In this document: piece by piece, positions 44,884 through 54,881 of the stretch
Position numbering within the stretch: the stretch's first letter is position 1
Layout of the letters: every line of letters begins with the position of its first letter
Source of the DNA: Rhodococcoides trifolii
GTDB lineage: Bacteria; Actinomycetota; Actinomycetes; Mycobacteriales; Mycobacteriaceae
DNA length: 64,000 bases
Reading direction: 5' to 3'
Assembly: GCF_014635345.1 (NCBI RefSeq)
Contig: NZ_BMCU01000003.1
Span: 496,001-560,000 of the forward strand
Translations under genes and position numbers: made by a program
Notes under the pieces: generated by a model
The model's input: only the letters and a program-made list of their open reading frames with translations
The model's database searches: none
Told to the model about the DNA's origin: nothing

Positions 44884-46067
44884 GCCGTGCGTTCCCATCG
44901 GGGTTCGTCCGTCGTGACGGTCTCGGGCTCGGCGGCGGCCGACCGCGCGGCGCGTTCGAGCAGCGTGGTCTCCGACGCGGTCGGGTCGCTCCGCACGTCG
45001 GACAGGAAGCTCGTCATCACTTCGAGGTCCGACCGGCCGACGACCTTCTCGCGGTATCCGGCGTCGCCCGACCGAACCGGAGGCTGCCACTCGAGGTGCA
45101 CGGCGTGCGGGAAGCGGTCCTGCAGGCGACGCATCGCGTCGACCGGACGTACCGGATCGGTGAGCACAGCGGACACGTAGTTCGACACGTGCTCTTCGAA
45201 TTCGGCTGCGGTGCAGAGCTCGTCGAGACTACCCGTCAGGACACTGAGCCCACGAACGAGAGGCAGCTCCATCCGGGTGACGTCGATGTTGCCGGTCGCG
45301 TCCAGGTCGATCATCCACGCGGCCTTGCGGTGTGAACGCTCACCGAACGAGTACGGCAATGGCGATCCGGAGTATCTGATGCGGTCGTCGATCGTCTGCG
45401 GCGAGTGCAGATGTCCGAGCGCGACGTAGTCGACTCCCGAGAATTCCGACGCCGGCACGGTTTCCACACCACCGACCGCAATGGAACGCTCCGAGCCCGT
45501 GCTCTCGCCGCCGACGACGAACGCATGCGCGAGAACGACCGAGCGCACCGACGAACCGTCGGAACGACGCCGAGCGACGTCGCCGCGAATCCGGGACATG
45601 GCCGCGCGTAACACGTCGGCATGCGACCGTGCGTTCGGAACGTCCAGCTCCGCGCGCGTGGTCTCGGGCTCGAGGTACGGGATCCCGTAGAACGCGACGC
45701 TGCCGTGCGCATCCTCCACGATCACCGGCTCGGCCACGTCCGACACGGTGGTGAACAGGTGCAGCCCGCCGGCCGCGGAGAACGACGACCCCGCCCCGAG
45801 ACGAGCCGGTGAATCGTGGTTCCCGGAGGTGGCGACGATGACTGCCCCCGCCGCACGAATCTTCTCGAAGCCTCTGTTGCACACACGAACCGCGTCCGCG
45901 CTCGGGATGGCGCGGTCGTAGATGTCGCCGGGAACGACCACGACGTCCACTGCGTGGTCCGCGACGAGCGCCGCGAGTGCATCCAGCACGGACCGCTGAT
46001 CGGCCAGCAGGTCGACACCGTGGAAGGTGCGCCCGATGTGCCAGTCGGAGGTATGCAGGATTCTCAT
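44880..46067 (-). CDS. sbcD: SbcD, Mre11-like nuclease subunit
   Basis: A 395-residue metallophosphoesterase. Metal motifs are M-R-I-L-H-T-S-D-W-H-I-G-R, V-P-G-D-I-Y-D-R, A-T-S-G-N-H-D-S and the late A-L-G-H-L-H-S-P. It provides Mn-dependent 3'-5' exonuclease and endonuclease activity in the SbcCD complex. ATG 46067 is taken because the D-W-H-I-G motif should lie within the first ten residues; the frame is open further upstream. It is divergent from rmuC with a 112-bp gap. Confidence 0.95.
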   Translation of the reverse strand: MRILHTSDWHIGRTFHGVDLLADQRSVLDALAALVADHAVDVVVVPGDIYDRAIPSADAVRVCNRGFEKIRAAGAVIVATSGNHDSPARLGAGSSFSAAGGLHLFTTVSDVAEPVIVEDAHGSVAFYGIPYLEPETTRAELDVPNARSHADVLRAAMSRIRGDVARRRSDGSSVRSVVLAHAFVVGGESTGSERSIAVGGVETVPASEFSGVDYVALGHLHSPQTIDDRIRYSGSPLPYSFGERSHRKAAWMIDLDATGNIDVTRMELPLVRGLSVLTGSLDELCTAAEFEEHVSNYVSAVLTDPVRPVDAMRRLQDRFPHAVHLEWQPPVRSGDAGYREKVVGRSDLEVMTSFLSDVRSDPTASETTLLERAARSAAAEPETVTTDEPRWERTA

Positions 46068-46179
46068 GTCGGCGACGCTAACCGAGACCTCCGACAAACC
46101 CCGATCCCCGAGCGGCGTTTCGCCGCACCGGATCCGGGCCCGCCGAAACGTGTCGGTGCCTCGTTGCACAATCTCGGCC

Positions 46180-47343
46180 ATGACCATGATCACCGCCGTC
46201 GGCCTCGTCGTCGCCTTGGCGTTGGGCGTCGCACTGGGCTGGCTGCTGCATTCCTCACGAGGCGATCAGGAGTTGGTGCGTACCCGCGAGCGCCTCGCCG
46301 TGTCGGCCGAGAACGAGGACACGCTGCACCGCTCCCTCGGCTTGCTGAACGAGGACTCCGCGCGTCGTCACTCTCGAGTGATAGGTCAGCAAATGTCGCA
46401 CCTGGTGGAACCGCTTCGCGAGGCGGTCGACACGCTGAGCGAGCAGGTCGAGCACGTCGAACGCACCCGGATCCATGCCTACGCCGGCCTGTCCGAGCAA
46501 GTCGCCGACATGCACCGCGCGTCGCAGCACCTGTCGTCGCAGACGTCGGAACTGGTCACCGCGTTGCGGGCCCCGCAGGTACGTGGACGGTGGGGAGAAA
46601 TCCAGCTCGAACGGGTCGTCGAGTTGTCGGGGATGACACGTCACTGCGACTTCGACACCCAGGTAGCACGCGGCAGTGTGCGCCCCGATCTGGTGGTGCG
46701 CCTCGCAGGCGGAAAGCAGATCGTGGTCGACGCGAAGGTTCCGCTGACGGCGTTCCTCGACGCGGCCGCTGCCACGGACACCGACGTGGCGGCTCGGCAC
46801 TTGATGCGGCACGCGCGCCACCTCCGTACCCACGTCGACCAACTGGCGGACAAGCAGTACTGGGTGTCGTTCGAACCGTCCCCGGAGTTCGTGGTCCTCT
46901 TCGTCCCGGGGGATTCGTTTCTGGACGCCGCGCTCACCCACGACAGCGGCCTCCTCGAACATGCCTTCGGCCGGAGTGTGATCCTGGCGACTCCCACCAC
47001 GCTGATCGCCCTGCTCCGCACCGTGGCGTACACCTGGAAGCAGGATGCGCTCGCACGAGACGCCGCCACCATCCACACCCTCGGACGCGAACTGTACGAA
47101 CGACTCGGCACGGCCTCGGCCCACGTCGACAAGCTCGGCGCCCAGTTGGGCAAGGCGGTCGAGTCGTTCAATTCGGCGGCCGGATCCCTCGATTCACGGG
47201 TGTTCGTCACCGCGCGCAAGCTTCACGAACTCGATGTCTTCGACGGCGAGGTACCCGGTGTGACCCGCATCGACGCATGGCCCCGAACTGCACCGAGGAA
47301 CACCGAAACCGCTCCGTCCGGTCACGCCAACGGTGCAACGTGA
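46180..47343 (+). CDS. rmuC: RmuC-family DNA recombination protein
   Basis: A 387-residue protein with an N-terminal membrane anchor (residues 3-22), a coiled-coil region (about 30-125) and the RmuC nuclease-like domain. The domain shows R-G-R-W-G-E-I-Q-L-E-R-V-V-E, R-P-D-L-V-V-R-L-A-G-G-K-Q-I-V-V-D-A-K-V-P-L and T-P-T-T-L-I-A-L-L-R-T-V-A-Y. RmuC limits inversions at inverted repeats in E. coli. Its location next to sbcCD, which cleaves hairpins at inverted repeats, fits a shared role. ATG 46180 was chosen so the anchor is at the N-terminus. Confidence 0.92.
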   Translation: MTMITAVGLVVALALGVALGWLLHSSRGDQELVRTRERLAVSAENEDTLHRSLGLLNEDSARRHSRVIGQQMSHLVEPLREAVDTLSEQVEHVERTRIHAYAGLSEQVADMHRASQHLSSQTSELVTALRAPQVRGRWGEIQLERVVELSGMTRHCDFDTQVARGSVRPDLVVRLAGGKQIVVDAKVPLTAFLDAAAATDTDVAARHLMRHARHLRTHVDQLADKQYWVSFEPSPEFVVLFVPGDSFLDAALTHDSGLLEHAFGRSVILATPTTLIALLRTVAYTWKQDALARDAATIHTLGRELYERLGTASAHVDKLGAQLGKAVESFNSAAGSLDSRVFVTARKLHELDVFDGEVPGVTRIDAWPRTAPRNTETAPSGHANGAT

Positions 47344-47366
47344 GCACTAGACGCTAATCTCGCTGT

Positions 47367-48377
47367 GTGCCATCCACACAACGCGCCCGATCCGGAGTGC
47401 CTCTCGATCAGCGCTCCGTCGTGCCGTCGATCCCCGGCATACCGGCGTGGGGCGCCGTCGCTGTTGCCGTGGGCGCCACGGTTCTGGGCTTCGTCGTCGA
47501 CTCGTTCGGCGGCAGCGAACTCACCTCGACCTTCGCAGCGCTGTACATCGTCGGGTGCTTGGCGGCAGTTCTGCTCGTGCGCCACCGGGGACTGTTCACA
47601 GCCATGGCGCAGCCGCCGCTCATCGTCTTCTTCGGCGTTCCCATCGCCTACCAATTCCTCACCACCGACGCAGGAACGTCCATCAAGGACATCGTCCTGA
47701 ACGTGGCGATACCCCTGGTGAACCGCTTCCCACTGATGATTTCGGCGACACTGTTGGTGCTGCTGATCGGTGGCGCCCGTCTACTGCTCGACCGCAAACC
47801 GCAGAAGCCGGCCAAGTCCCCGCGTCGACGAGCCGAAACGAAGCCGCCCGCCACCGCGGCCGCGTCCAGGGAACGAGTGCACGAAGAGAATTCCGACGCG
47901 TCACCGTGGCGCCGTCCCCGCTCGGAGGACGCACCGCCGCGCGGCGCGCGCTCGGCGAGATCGGACCGGCGAGAACGAGATGCGGAGGCGCCTCGGCGGA
48001 CGCGCGCCCAGGACGCGCCGCGCACGCGCGCCCAGGACGCACCGCGCCGCGCGGAACGGTCCACGTCGCGGGAGGCCGACCCGTCGTTCGGCGATGGGTC
48101 CGGCCAGCACAGCCGGACGTCTCAACCGGGTCGCAGTCCACGAGAGCAGCCTCGCGAATCGTCCCGAAGAGGCATCTACGCGCCGACGGAAGCAACGCGG
48201 GAACCCTCCCACCTTCGCGAACCGGCCACGTCGTACGGCCAGGACCGCACATGGGAACCGCGCGAGCACGAGCGACGGGCCTACGAACCGCGGACACCGT
48301 CACGCCGGGCAGGCGCCGACAATCCGGCGCTGACCCCGCATCCGGCGCCCCGGGTGCGATACCGCGACCGCGACTGA
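47367..48377 (+). CDS. DUF6542 membrane protein with long disordered Arg-rich tail
   Basis: A 336-residue protein. Residues 25-140 contain three to four transmembrane helices (G-I-P-A-W-G-A-V-A-V-A-V-G-A-T-V-L is typical of DUF6542). Residues about 145-336 are a low-complexity, Arg/Ser/Pro/Glu-rich cytoplasmic tail including a duplicated T-R-A-Q-D-A-P-R. GTG 47367 is preceded by -10-like TAATCT (47355-47360) with 6 nt between, so the mRNA is probably leaderless. Its position beside ispH matches Rv1111c. Function unknown. Confidence 0.8.
   Translation: MPSTQRARSGVPLDQRSVVPSIPGIPAWGAVAVAVGATVLGFVVDSFGGSELTSTFAALYIVGCLAAVLLVRHRGLFTAMAQPPLIVFFGVPIAYQFLTTDAGTSIKDIVLNVAIPLVNRFPLMISATLLVLLIGGARLLLDRKPQKPAKSPRRRAETKPPATAAASRERVHEENSDASPWRRPRSEDAPPRGARSARSDRRERDAEAPRRTRAQDAPRTRAQDAPRRAERSTSREADPSFGDGSGQHSRTSQPGRSPREQPRESSRRGIYAPTEATREPSHLREPATSYGQDRTWEPREHERRAYEPRTPSRRAGADNPALTPHPAPRVRYRDRD
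48000..48047 (+). repeat. 24-bp tandem duplication in the DUF6542 gene
   Basis: Bases 48000-48023 and 48024-48047 are two copies of a 24-bp unit differing at one position. They encode two T-R-A-Q-D-A-P-R octapeptides. The duplication stays in frame and enlarges the disordered tail. Confidence 0.85.
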
Positions 48378-48399
48378 GCTCGGAGGCGGCGCCGCCCGA

Positions 48400-49413
48400 T
48401 CAGGACGTGGGGGCCGCGTGCCTGAGCTCGCGGGGCAACGCGAACACGAGCGTCTCGTTCGCGGTCGTGACGGACTGCACCTTGCCGAATCCGTGCTCCG
48501 CCAGCAGATCGATGACCCCGCGCACCAAGATCTCGGGCACCGATGCGCCGGACGTGATGCCGACAGTGCGCACTCCGTCCAGCCACGCCACATCGATCTC
48601 GCGCGCGTAATCGACGAGATAGCTCGCCCGAGCGCCCGCGGCGAGCGCCACCTCGACCAGCCGAACCGAGTTGGACGAGTTGGTCGACCCGACCACGATC
48701 ACCAGGTCGCACTCGGGCGCCATGGCCTTGACCGCCACCTGACGGTTCTGGGTGGCGTAGCAGATGTCGTCGCTGGGCGGGTCCTGCAGTGTGGGGAACT
48801 TCTCACGCAGACGGGCGACGGTCGCCATCGTCTCGTCGACGCTCAGAGTGGTCTGCGACAGCCAGATGACCTTGGACTCGTCACGCACGGTGACGGCATC
48901 CACGGAGTCGGGCCCGTCCACCAGCTGCACGTGATCAGGAGCCTCACCTGCGGTTCCCTCGACTTCCTCGTGACCCTCGTGCCCGATCAGAAGGATGTCG
49001 AAGTCATCGCGCGCAAATCTTTTCGCTTCCTGATGCACCTTGGTGACCAGAGGACAGGTGGCGTCGATGGTGCGCAGGTTCCGCTCGGCCGCGGCCTCGT
49101 GCACCGCGGGCGACACACCGTGGGCCGAAAACACGAGCAGAGCGCCTTCGGGCACCTCGTCCGTTTCGTCGACGAACACGGCGCCGCGCTCGGCGAGGGT
49201 GTCGACGACGTGGCGGTTGTGCACGATCTCCTTGCGCACGTACACCGGAGCTCCGTGCTGGTCCAGGGCCTGCTCCACCGTCTCCACGGCGCGGTCGACG
49301 CCCGCGCAGTACCCGCGCGGTTCGGCGAGGAGGATGCGCTTCTCACCGTCGTAGTCCTGCGCCGACGTGGTGGATTGGGCGATCCCGAGGTTCAAGGGCA
49401 CAGCAGACGACAT
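48400..49413 (-). CDS. ispH: 4-hydroxy-3-methylbut-2-enyl diphosphate reductase IspH (LytB)
   Basis: A 337-residue [4Fe-4S] enzyme making IPP and DMAPP in the last step of the MEP isoprenoid pathway. Cluster cysteines lie in E-P-R-G-Y-C36-[14 protein letters not shown] and the later I-C-Y-A-T-Q-N-R-Q region. Other family marks are H-N-R-H-V-V-D and [10 protein letters not shown] 49413 is preferred to the open upstream extension. Its product feeds the Z-prenyl synthase at 62.6 kb. It matches Rv1110 (LytB2). Confidence 0.95.
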   Translation of the reverse strand: MSSAVPLNLGIAQSTTSAQDYDGEKRILLAEPRGYCAGVDRAVETVEQALDQHGAPVYVRKEIVHNRHVVDTLAERGAVFVDETDEVPEGALLVFSAHGVSPAVHEAAAERNLRTIDATCPLVTKVHQEAKRFARDDFDILLIGHEGHEEVEGTAGEAPDHVQLVDGPDSVDAVTVRDESKVIWLSQTTLSVDETMATVARLREKFPTLQDPPSDDICYATQNRQVAVKAMAPECDLVIVVGSTNSSNSVRLVEVALAAGARASYLVDYAREIDVAWLDGVRTVGITSGASVPEILVRGVIDLLAEHGFGKVQSVTTANETLVFALPRELRHAAPTS

Positions 49414-49499
49414 GACCCCAGGATACGTGTCTGCGGGAGTCGCGGCCTCCCCCGCACGTCGGCTACCCAAACGAGTCGGCGTGCGGCAGGCTAGGGCTC

Positions 49500-50159
49500 A
49501 TGATCCGTCCCCCGTTCGCCGCCCGTGTCGCCGTCGGCCTGGCCGTCACGGTCGTCGACGAAGCGCGCCGCCTGCCCAGCACCGCGATCTCGCTCCCCAT
49601 GACCGCGATCAGCCAAGTGCTACAGACGTCGATGCGCTTCCAGCAAACCGTGACCGAGCTCGCCATCAGGGGCGACGAGATCTTCGCCCTCATCGGGAGC
49701 ACACCGGAAGAGAAGCCGTCCTGGGCGACGTTCGACGACGATGCCGACGCCGGCGCCGCACTGTCGGTCGAGCCCGAACTGCTCGGCGACACCGGCGGCG
49801 AGATCGACGTTCCGGAGCCGGAGCAGGCCCAGCCTGCACCCGAGGCCACCAACACAGCGACCCCCGAGTCCGGGGCCGCTGCCGGCCGCTTCGCGCTGTA
49901 CTCGACCCCGCCGTCCGAGATCGAAGTTCCCGCCACACCTGCGCCGAAGAAGGCCGCGAAGCGCGCATCGAAGAAGGCGCCGGAGATTGCGGAGTACCTC
50001 GACTACGACTCGCTCACGCTGGCGCAGCTGCGCGCACGTCTGCGCACCCTCTCGGTGGACGAGTTGACCACCTTGCTCGACTACGAGACGGCGACGTCCT
50101 CGCGAGCTCCGTTCCTGACGATGCTCACGAACCGAATCACCACCGCGCAGGCCAAGTGA
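49500..50159 (+). CDS. Rv1109c-like protein, possibly lipid-droplet associated
   Basis: A 219-residue protein. Residues 1-60 are a helical, partly hydrophobic region ([17 protein letters not shown]). An acidic Ala/Pro-rich linker follows, then a basic [11 protein letters not shown] patch (about 163-173). The C-terminal helical part is [18 protein letters not shown]. Similar proteins are sometimes annotated as lipid-droplet associated in Rhodococcus. That is family memory, not something shown here. It overlaps the xseA start (GTGA) and so is coupled to exonuclease VII. Confidence 0.7.
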   Translation: MIRPPFAARVAVGLAVTVVDEARRLPSTAISLPMTAISQVLQTSMRFQQTVTELAIRGDEIFALIGSTPEEKPSWATFDDDADAGAALSVEPELLGDTGGEIDVPEPEQAQPAPEATNTATPESGAAAGRFALYSTPPSEIEVPATPAPKKAAKRASKKAPEIAEYLDYDSLTLAQLRARLRTLSVDELTTLLDYETATSSRAPFLTMLTNRITTAQAK

Positions 50160-51406
50160 CCTCCGCTTCACCCCGAAGCGGACCCAGTACGGCCGAAGAA
50201 CCGTGGCCGGTGCGCACGGTCGCCACCAAGATCGCCGGGTGGATCGACCGTCTGGGCAGCGTCTGGGTCGAAGGCCAGATCACCCAGCTGAACGTGCGCC
50301 AGGGGACCCGGACGGCCTTCATCGTTCTGCGTGACCCGTCGGCCGACATGTCGTTGTCCGTGACGTGTTCGCCGCTTCTGATCCAGAACTCCCCGGTGCA
50401 ATTGGTCGAGGGCGCTCGCGTCATCATGTTCGGCAAGCTGTCCTTCTTCACCGGTCGTGGAACGATTTCCCTGCGCGCCACCGAGATTCGAGCCGTGGGG
50501 GTCGGCGAGCTGCTGGCGCGCATCGAACGGCTTCGATCCCTGCTGGCAGCCGAAGGACTGTTCGATCCTCGCCTCAAGCGTCCGATCCCGTTTCTGCCCC
50601 GCACGATCGGGTTGATCACGGCCCGAGCGAGTGCGGCCGAGCGTGACGTCATCAGCGTCGCCCAAAGACGGTGGCCCGCAGTGCGATTCGAGGTACGCCA
50701 CACCCCCGTTCAAGGACCGACGGCTGTTCCGGCGATCTTGTCCGCGCTCAGCCGTCTCGACGACGATCCGGACGTCGACGTGATCATCGTGGCTCGCGGC
50801 GGCGGCAGCGTCGAAGATCTGCTGCCCTTCAGCGACGAGGCGTTGTGCCGCGCCATTGCGTCGGCCACCACTCCCGTCGTCAGTGCCATCGGTCACGAAC
50901 CCGACAGCCCCCTCAGCGACCACGTCGCCGATCTTCGCGCCGCGACACCGACCGACGCCGCCAAGCTGGTCGTTCCGGATGCGGTCGCCGAGATGGAGTT
51001 GGTTGCCGATCTGCGGGCGAGATCGGCCGCCGCCCTGCGGTCGTGGGTTGCGCGCGAAGTAAGAAGCCTGGACATGCTCCGTGAGCGCCCGGCCCTGGCC
51101 GACCCGATGTCGTCGATCGTCGATCGCCGACACGCCGAGGTGGCAGAGGCTCTGCGGGTGGTCCGGCGCGACGTCGAGCGCGAAGTTGCCCGGCAATCGA
51201 CTTCGGTGGAGCATCTGCGCTCACGTCTGTCCACCCTCGGTCCGGCCGCCACGCTTGCACGGGGCTATTCCGTCGTGCAGCGCGTCGTAGCCGGGTCGGG
51301 CCCCGAGGTGGTGCGCTCGATCGAGGAGGTCCCGCCGGGAACTCAGCTACGGGTCCGTGTCGCGGACGGGGCCGTCAGCGCAGTGGCGATGGGCAGAAGC
51401 TCGTGA
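50156..51406 (+). CDS. xseA: Exonuclease VII large subunit XseA
   Basis: A 416-residue subunit of the single-strand exonuclease VII. The N-terminal OB-fold ([13 protein letters not shown], residues about 33-45) binds DNA. The catalytic part has [17 protein letters not shown] and S-A-I-G-H-E-P-D. Coiled-coil helices follow. GTG 50156 overlaps the preceding stop, and 416 aa matches the mycobacterial length. xseB follows after 40 bp. Confidence 0.96.
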   Translation: MTSASPRSGPSTAEEPWPVRTVATKIAGWIDRLGSVWVEGQITQLNVRQGTRTAFIVLRDPSADMSLSVTCSPLLIQNSPVQLVEGARVIMFGKLSFFTGRGTISLRATEIRAVGVGELLARIERLRSLLAAEGLFDPRLKRPIPFLPRTIGLITARASAAERDVISVAQRRWPAVRFEVRHTPVQGPTAVPAILSALSRLDDDPDVDVIIVARGGGSVEDLLPFSDEALCRAIASATTPVVSAIGHEPDSPLSDHVADLRAATPTDAAKLVVPDAVAEMELVADLRARSAAALRSWVAREVRSLDMLRERPALADPMSSIVDRRHAEVAEALRVVRRDVEREVARQSTSVEHLRSRLSTLGPAATLARGYSVVQRVVAGSGPEVVRSIEEVPPGTQLRVRVADGAVSAVAMGRSS

Positions 51407-51446
51407 TGCAGCGGCCACCGGCACGGGATCTGAAAGAATTCGGCTC

Positions 51447-51662
51447 ATGAGCGACACCCCGACAACCGAACTCGGATACGAAGCTGCTCGCGACGAACTA
51501 CTCGACGTGGTCAGACTGCTCGAGCAGGGCGGGCTGGACCTCGACGCATCGCTGGCCCTGTGGGAGCGCGGCGAGGCGCTGGCGACGAGATGCGAGGAAC
51601 ATCTCGCCGGCGCCCGCACTCGTATCGAGAAGGCGCTGTCCTCCGACGAGGACGCAGACTAG
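51447..51662 (+). CDS. xseB: Exonuclease VII small subunit XseB
   Basis: A 71-residue helical-hairpin protein. Y-E-A-A-R-D-E-L-x2[23 protein letters not shown] is the family signature. Several copies bind each XseA to form the active nuclease. ATG 51447 is chosen. The product is acidic at the end (S-S-D-E-D-A-D). Its last four bases overlap the convergent DUF4245 gene. Confidence 0.94.
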   Translation: MSDTPTTELGYEAARDELLDVVRLLEQGGLDLDASLALWERGEALATRCEEHLAGARTRIEKALSSDEDAD

Positions 51663-52231
51663 GACGCCAGCGGCCGGGCCGACGACACGGCGGTGGCCAG
51701 CGTCACGAACTCGTCGCTGGTGCCGCTGCCGGTCACCACCGCGTGAGTTCGGCCGAAATCGGCGACCCAGATCGATTCCACGCCGTCTCCCCCGTAGACC
51801 ACCCAGTTCGTCCCGCCGAGGTTCTCACTACCGGTGGCCGTACGCGACCCCTTCGCGACGAACTCGACCAACTGATCCTCGGTTGCGTCGCTCTGCGTCA
51901 GACCCAGAAAGTTGCCCTTGTCGGTGATGAATCCCACCATGCTGGCCACCTTGTCTCCGGTGACCGTGGGCCGACTGGCGGAGTTGGGGATCCAGGACTC
52001 CGGAATCTGCGGCTGCCGAACAGGGAACGGCAGTGCTGCCGCGTCCGCCTGCAGAGACGCACCGAGATCCACCCGAGGGACCTCTCCCTGCGAGGGTCCA
52101 CCCACACGAAGCGAGCACTGACCTGCGACGGCGGCGATCACCAGGCACGCGAGAAGCAGCGGGATCAACGACCACGCCATGTCTTTGTTGTTCTGCAGAA
52201 TCCTGGGTTTCTTGTCGGCCACACCATCCAC
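51659..52231 (-). CDS. DUF4245 membrane-anchored protein
   Basis: A 190-residue protein with a short basic N-terminus ([13 protein letters not shown]), one transmembrane helix (about 19-37) and an extracytoplasmic DUF4245 domain. That domain is marked by P-E-S-W-x-P-N-S and [10 protein letters not shown]. It matches the position of Rv1100 beside glpX. GTG 52231 has GGTGGG upstream; GTG 52222 is an alternative. It is convergent with xseB (4-bp overlap) and divergent from glpX. Confidence 0.82.
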   Translation of the reverse strand: MDGVADKKPRILQNNKDMAWSLIPLLLACLVIAAVAGQCSLRVGGPSQGEVPRVDLGASLQADAAALPFPVRQPQIPESWIPNSASRPTVTGDKVASMVGFITDKGNFLGLTQSDATEDQLVEFVAKGSRTATGSENLGGTNWVVYGGDGVESIWVADFGRTHAVVTGSGTSDEFVTLATAVSSARPLAS

Positions 52232-52332
52232 TATCCCACCGGCACCGCCGAGGCCGTGACAGTGCGACAATCACCGTCGAGATCCCACTGCGAACGCACG
52301 TCTGTAGGCCACGTGCAAGGAGGCACAGCTTC

Positions 52333-53373
52333 ATGACGATTCCCACCGACACCCGGACTCACATGGCTCCCGACCGTAACCTCGCGCTCGAACTGGTGCG
52401 CGTCACCGAGGCGGGGGCACTCGCCTCTGGTCGGTGGGTCGGCCGCGGCGACAAGGAAGGCGGTGACGGCGCTGCGGTGGACGCGATGCGCCAACTCGTC
52501 AGTTCCGTCTCCATGCGCGGCGTCGTCGTGATCGGCGAGGGCGAGAAGGACGAAGCGCCGATGCTCTACAACGGCGAGCAGGTCGGCAACGGCAACGGAC
52601 CCGACGTCGACTTCGCCGTCGATCCCGTCGACGGAACCACGTTGATGGCCAAGGGCATGCCCAACGCCATCTCTGTACTCGCCGTCGCCGAGCGCGGTGC
52701 CATGTTCGACCCGTCCGCCGTGTTCTACATGGACAAGATCGCCGTCGGTCCCGACTACGCCGACGCGATCGACATCACGGCGCCCGTCGCCGAAAACTTG
52801 AAGCGCGTGGCGAAGATCAAGAAGGGGTCGCCGTCGGACGTGACGGTGTGTGTTCTCGATCGTCCCCGCCACAATTCGCTCATCCAGGAAATTCGGGACA
52901 CCGGTGCCCGTATCCGCCTGATCTCCGACGGTGACGTAGCCGGCGCCATCGCCGCGGCCCGTCCCGATTCCGGCACCGACATCCTCATCGGAACCGGTGG
53001 CACCCCGGAGGGCATTATCGCCGCGGCAGCGATGCGATGCATGGGTGGTGCCTTGCAGGGCCGACTCGCGCCGACGGACGACGCCGAGCGGCAGAAAGCG
53101 GTCGACGCCGGCCACGACCTCGATCGCATCCTCACCACCGAAGACCTGGTCTCGGGCGAGAACGTGTTCTTCACCGCGACGGGTGTCACCGACGGCGATC
53201 TGCTGCGCGGTGTGCGCTACGCCGGCGGCGGTGCGTACACGCAGTCGATCGTGATGCGCTCGAAGTCCGGCACCGTCCGCATGATCGACGCATACCACCA
53301 GCTCAACAAGCTCAAGGAATTCTCGTCCGTCGACTTCGACGGCGACACCTCCGGCTCGATTCCATCCTTTTAA
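52333..53373 (+). CDS. glpX: Class II fructose-1,6-bisphosphatase GlpX
   Basis: A 346-residue gluconeogenic phosphatase. The metal motif is D97-P-V-D100-[19 protein letters not shown] lies near residue 38, [11 protein letters not shown] near 67, and the substrate loop G-T-G-G-T-P-E-G near 225. GlpX is the only FBPase in most Actinobacteria and is essential for growth on non-sugar carbon. ATG 52333 has a strong AAGGAGG ribosome site. The fumarase gene follows 43 bp later. Confidence 0.96.
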   Translation: MTIPTDTRTHMAPDRNLALELVRVTEAGALASGRWVGRGDKEGGDGAAVDAMRQLVSSVSMRGVVVIGEGEKDEAPMLYNGEQVGNGNGPDVDFAVDPVDGTTLMAKGMPNAISVLAVAERGAMFDPSAVFYMDKIAVGPDYADAIDITAPVAENLKRVAKIKKGSPSDVTVCVLDRPRHNSLIQEIRDTGARIRLISDGDVAGAIAAARPDSGTDILIGTGGTPEGIIAAAAMRCMGGALQGRLAPTDDAERQKAVDAGHDLDRILTTEDLVSGENVFFTATGVTDGDLLRGVRYAGGGAYTQSIVMRSKSGTVRMIDAYHQLNKLKEFSSVDFDGDTSGSIPSF

Positions 53374-53416
53374 CCGTCTTGCGTACCCGATTTCGACTAC
53401 CGAAAGAGTTGCTTCT

Positions 53417-54808
53417 ATGACAGAGCAGTACCGGATCGAACACGACACCATGGGCGAAGTGAAGGTCCCCGTCGACGCGCTGTGGCGGGCTCAGACTCAG
53501 CGCGCCGTCGAGAACTTCCCGATCTCGGGCCGACCGCTCGAGCGCACCCAGATCCGCGCGATGGGCCTGCTCAAGGCCGCGTGCGCGCAGGTGAACAAGG
53601 ACCTCGGACTGCTCGATGCCGACAAGGCCGACGCCATCATCGCCGCTGCGGGTGAGATCGCCGACGGACAGCACGACGATCAGTTCCCCATCGACGTGTT
53701 CCAGACCGGCTCCGGCACGAGTTCGAACATGAACGCGAACGAGGTCATCGCCTCGATCGCGAAGAATGCCGGCGTCGAGGTACACCCGAACGACCACGTC
53801 AACATGTCTCAGTCCTCCAACGACACCTTCCCGACGGCGACGCACGTCGCGGCCACCGAGGCAGCCGTCACCGATCTCGTTCCGGCACTGCGTCATCTGC
53901 ACGAGGCGCTGGCCGCGAAGGCGACCGAATGGAAGACCGTCGTCAAATCCGGGCGCACCCACCTCATGGACGCCGTGCCGGTCACCCTCGGTCAGGAATT
54001 CGGCGGCTACGCCCGCCAGATCGAAGCGGGAATCGAGCGCGTCGAGGCGACCTTGCCGCGGCTCGGTGAGCTGCCGATCGGCGGCACCGCGGTGGGCACG
54101 GGCTTGAACGCACCCGACGGTTTCGGCGCCAAAGTGGTTGCCGAACTTGTCAAGTCGACCGGCATCGACGCCCTGACACCGGCAAAGGACTCGTTCGAGG
54201 CGCAAGCCGCGCGCGACGGACTCGTCGAGGCGTCGGGCGCACTGCGCACCATCGCGGTGTCGCTGACCAAGATAGCCAACGACATTCGGTGGATGGGATC
54301 GGGTCCGCTCACAGGCCTCGGCGAGATCGCGCTACCCGACCTTCAGCCCGGTAGCTCCATCATGCCCGGCAAGGTCAATCCTGTTCTGCCCGAGGCGGTC
54401 ACGCAGGTCGCCGCGCAGGTGATCGGCAACGACGCCGCCGTGGCCTTCGGTGGAGCTTCGGGTGCGTTCGAGCTCAACGTCTACATTCCGATGATGGCTC
54501 GCAACGTTCTCGAGTCGTTCAAGTTGTTGGCCAACGTCTCTCGGCTCTTCGCGGATCGGTGCGTCGTCGGACTCACGGCCAACGTGGATCACCTCAAGAC
54601 GCTCGCCGAATCGTCGCCGTCCATCGTCACGCCGCTGAACAGTGCCATCGGCTACGAAGAGGCGGCGGCCGTCGCGAAGCAGGCACTGAAGGAGAAGAAG
54701 ACGATCCGTCAGGTCGTCGTCGAGCGCGGTCTGGTCCCGGACAAGCTGTCCGAGGAGGAGCTGGACAAGCGACTCGACGTTCTCGCCATGGCGAAGGTCA
54801 CCGACTGA
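53417..54808 (+). CDS. fumC: Class II fumarate hydratase
   Basis: A 463-residue TCA-cycle enzyme interconverting fumarate and malate. It is a cytoplasmic homotetramer without an Fe-S cluster. The superfamily signature [11 protein letters not shown] lies at about 312-322, with [13 protein letters not shown] near 96-108 and [11 protein letters not shown] near 131. The length is normal. It is followed by a 15-bp-stem terminator. The glpX-fum pair matches Rv1098c-Rv1099c. Confidence 0.96.
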   Translation: MTEQYRIEHDTMGEVKVPVDALWRAQTQRAVENFPISGRPLERTQIRAMGLLKAACAQVNKDLGLLDADKADAIIAAAGEIADGQHDDQFPIDVFQTGSGTSSNMNANEVIASIAKNAGVEVHPNDHVNMSQSSNDTFPTATHVAATEAAVTDLVPALRHLHEALAAKATEWKTVVKSGRTHLMDAVPVTLGQEFGGYARQIEAGIERVEATLPRLGELPIGGTAVGTGLNAPDGFGAKVVAELVKSTGIDALTPAKDSFEAQAARDGLVEASGALRTIAVSLTKIANDIRWMGSGPLTGLGEIALPDLQPGSSIMPGKVNPVLPEAVTQVAAQVIGNDAAVAFGGASGAFELNVYIPMMARNVLESFKLLANVSRLFADRCVVGLTANVDHLKTLAESSPSIVTPLNSAIGYEEAAAVAKQALKEKKTIRQVVVERGLVPDKLSEEELDKRLDVLAMAKVTD

Positions 54809-54825
54809 TTCTCGCTGTCGAAACG

Positions 54826-54861
54826 GAAAACCCCTCGCAGCTGTCGCTGCGAGGGGTTTTC
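54826..54861 (+). terminator. Intrinsic terminator after the fumarase gene
   Basis: A perfect 15-bp inverted repeat (54826-54840 with 54847-54861) around a 6-nt loop CTGTCG. The right arm ends in GGGGTTTTC, so the A/T flank of the stem supplies the T-run on the plus strand and on the minus strand. It lies between convergent fum and desA2. Confidence 0.88.
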
Positions 54862-54881
54862 TGTACGCAGGTGGCAGACAA

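Noticed and set aside
42994..45180. A 728-codon plus-strand open frame opposite sbcC/sbcD
   Set aside because: It is a shadow of the SbcCD genes, whose catalytic motifs are intact on the other strand.
44880..47343. sbcDC plus rmuC as a phage-defence island
   Set aside because: All three are ordinary chromosomal DNA-maintenance genes. No toxin, nuclease fusion, integrase or atypical base composition accompanies them.
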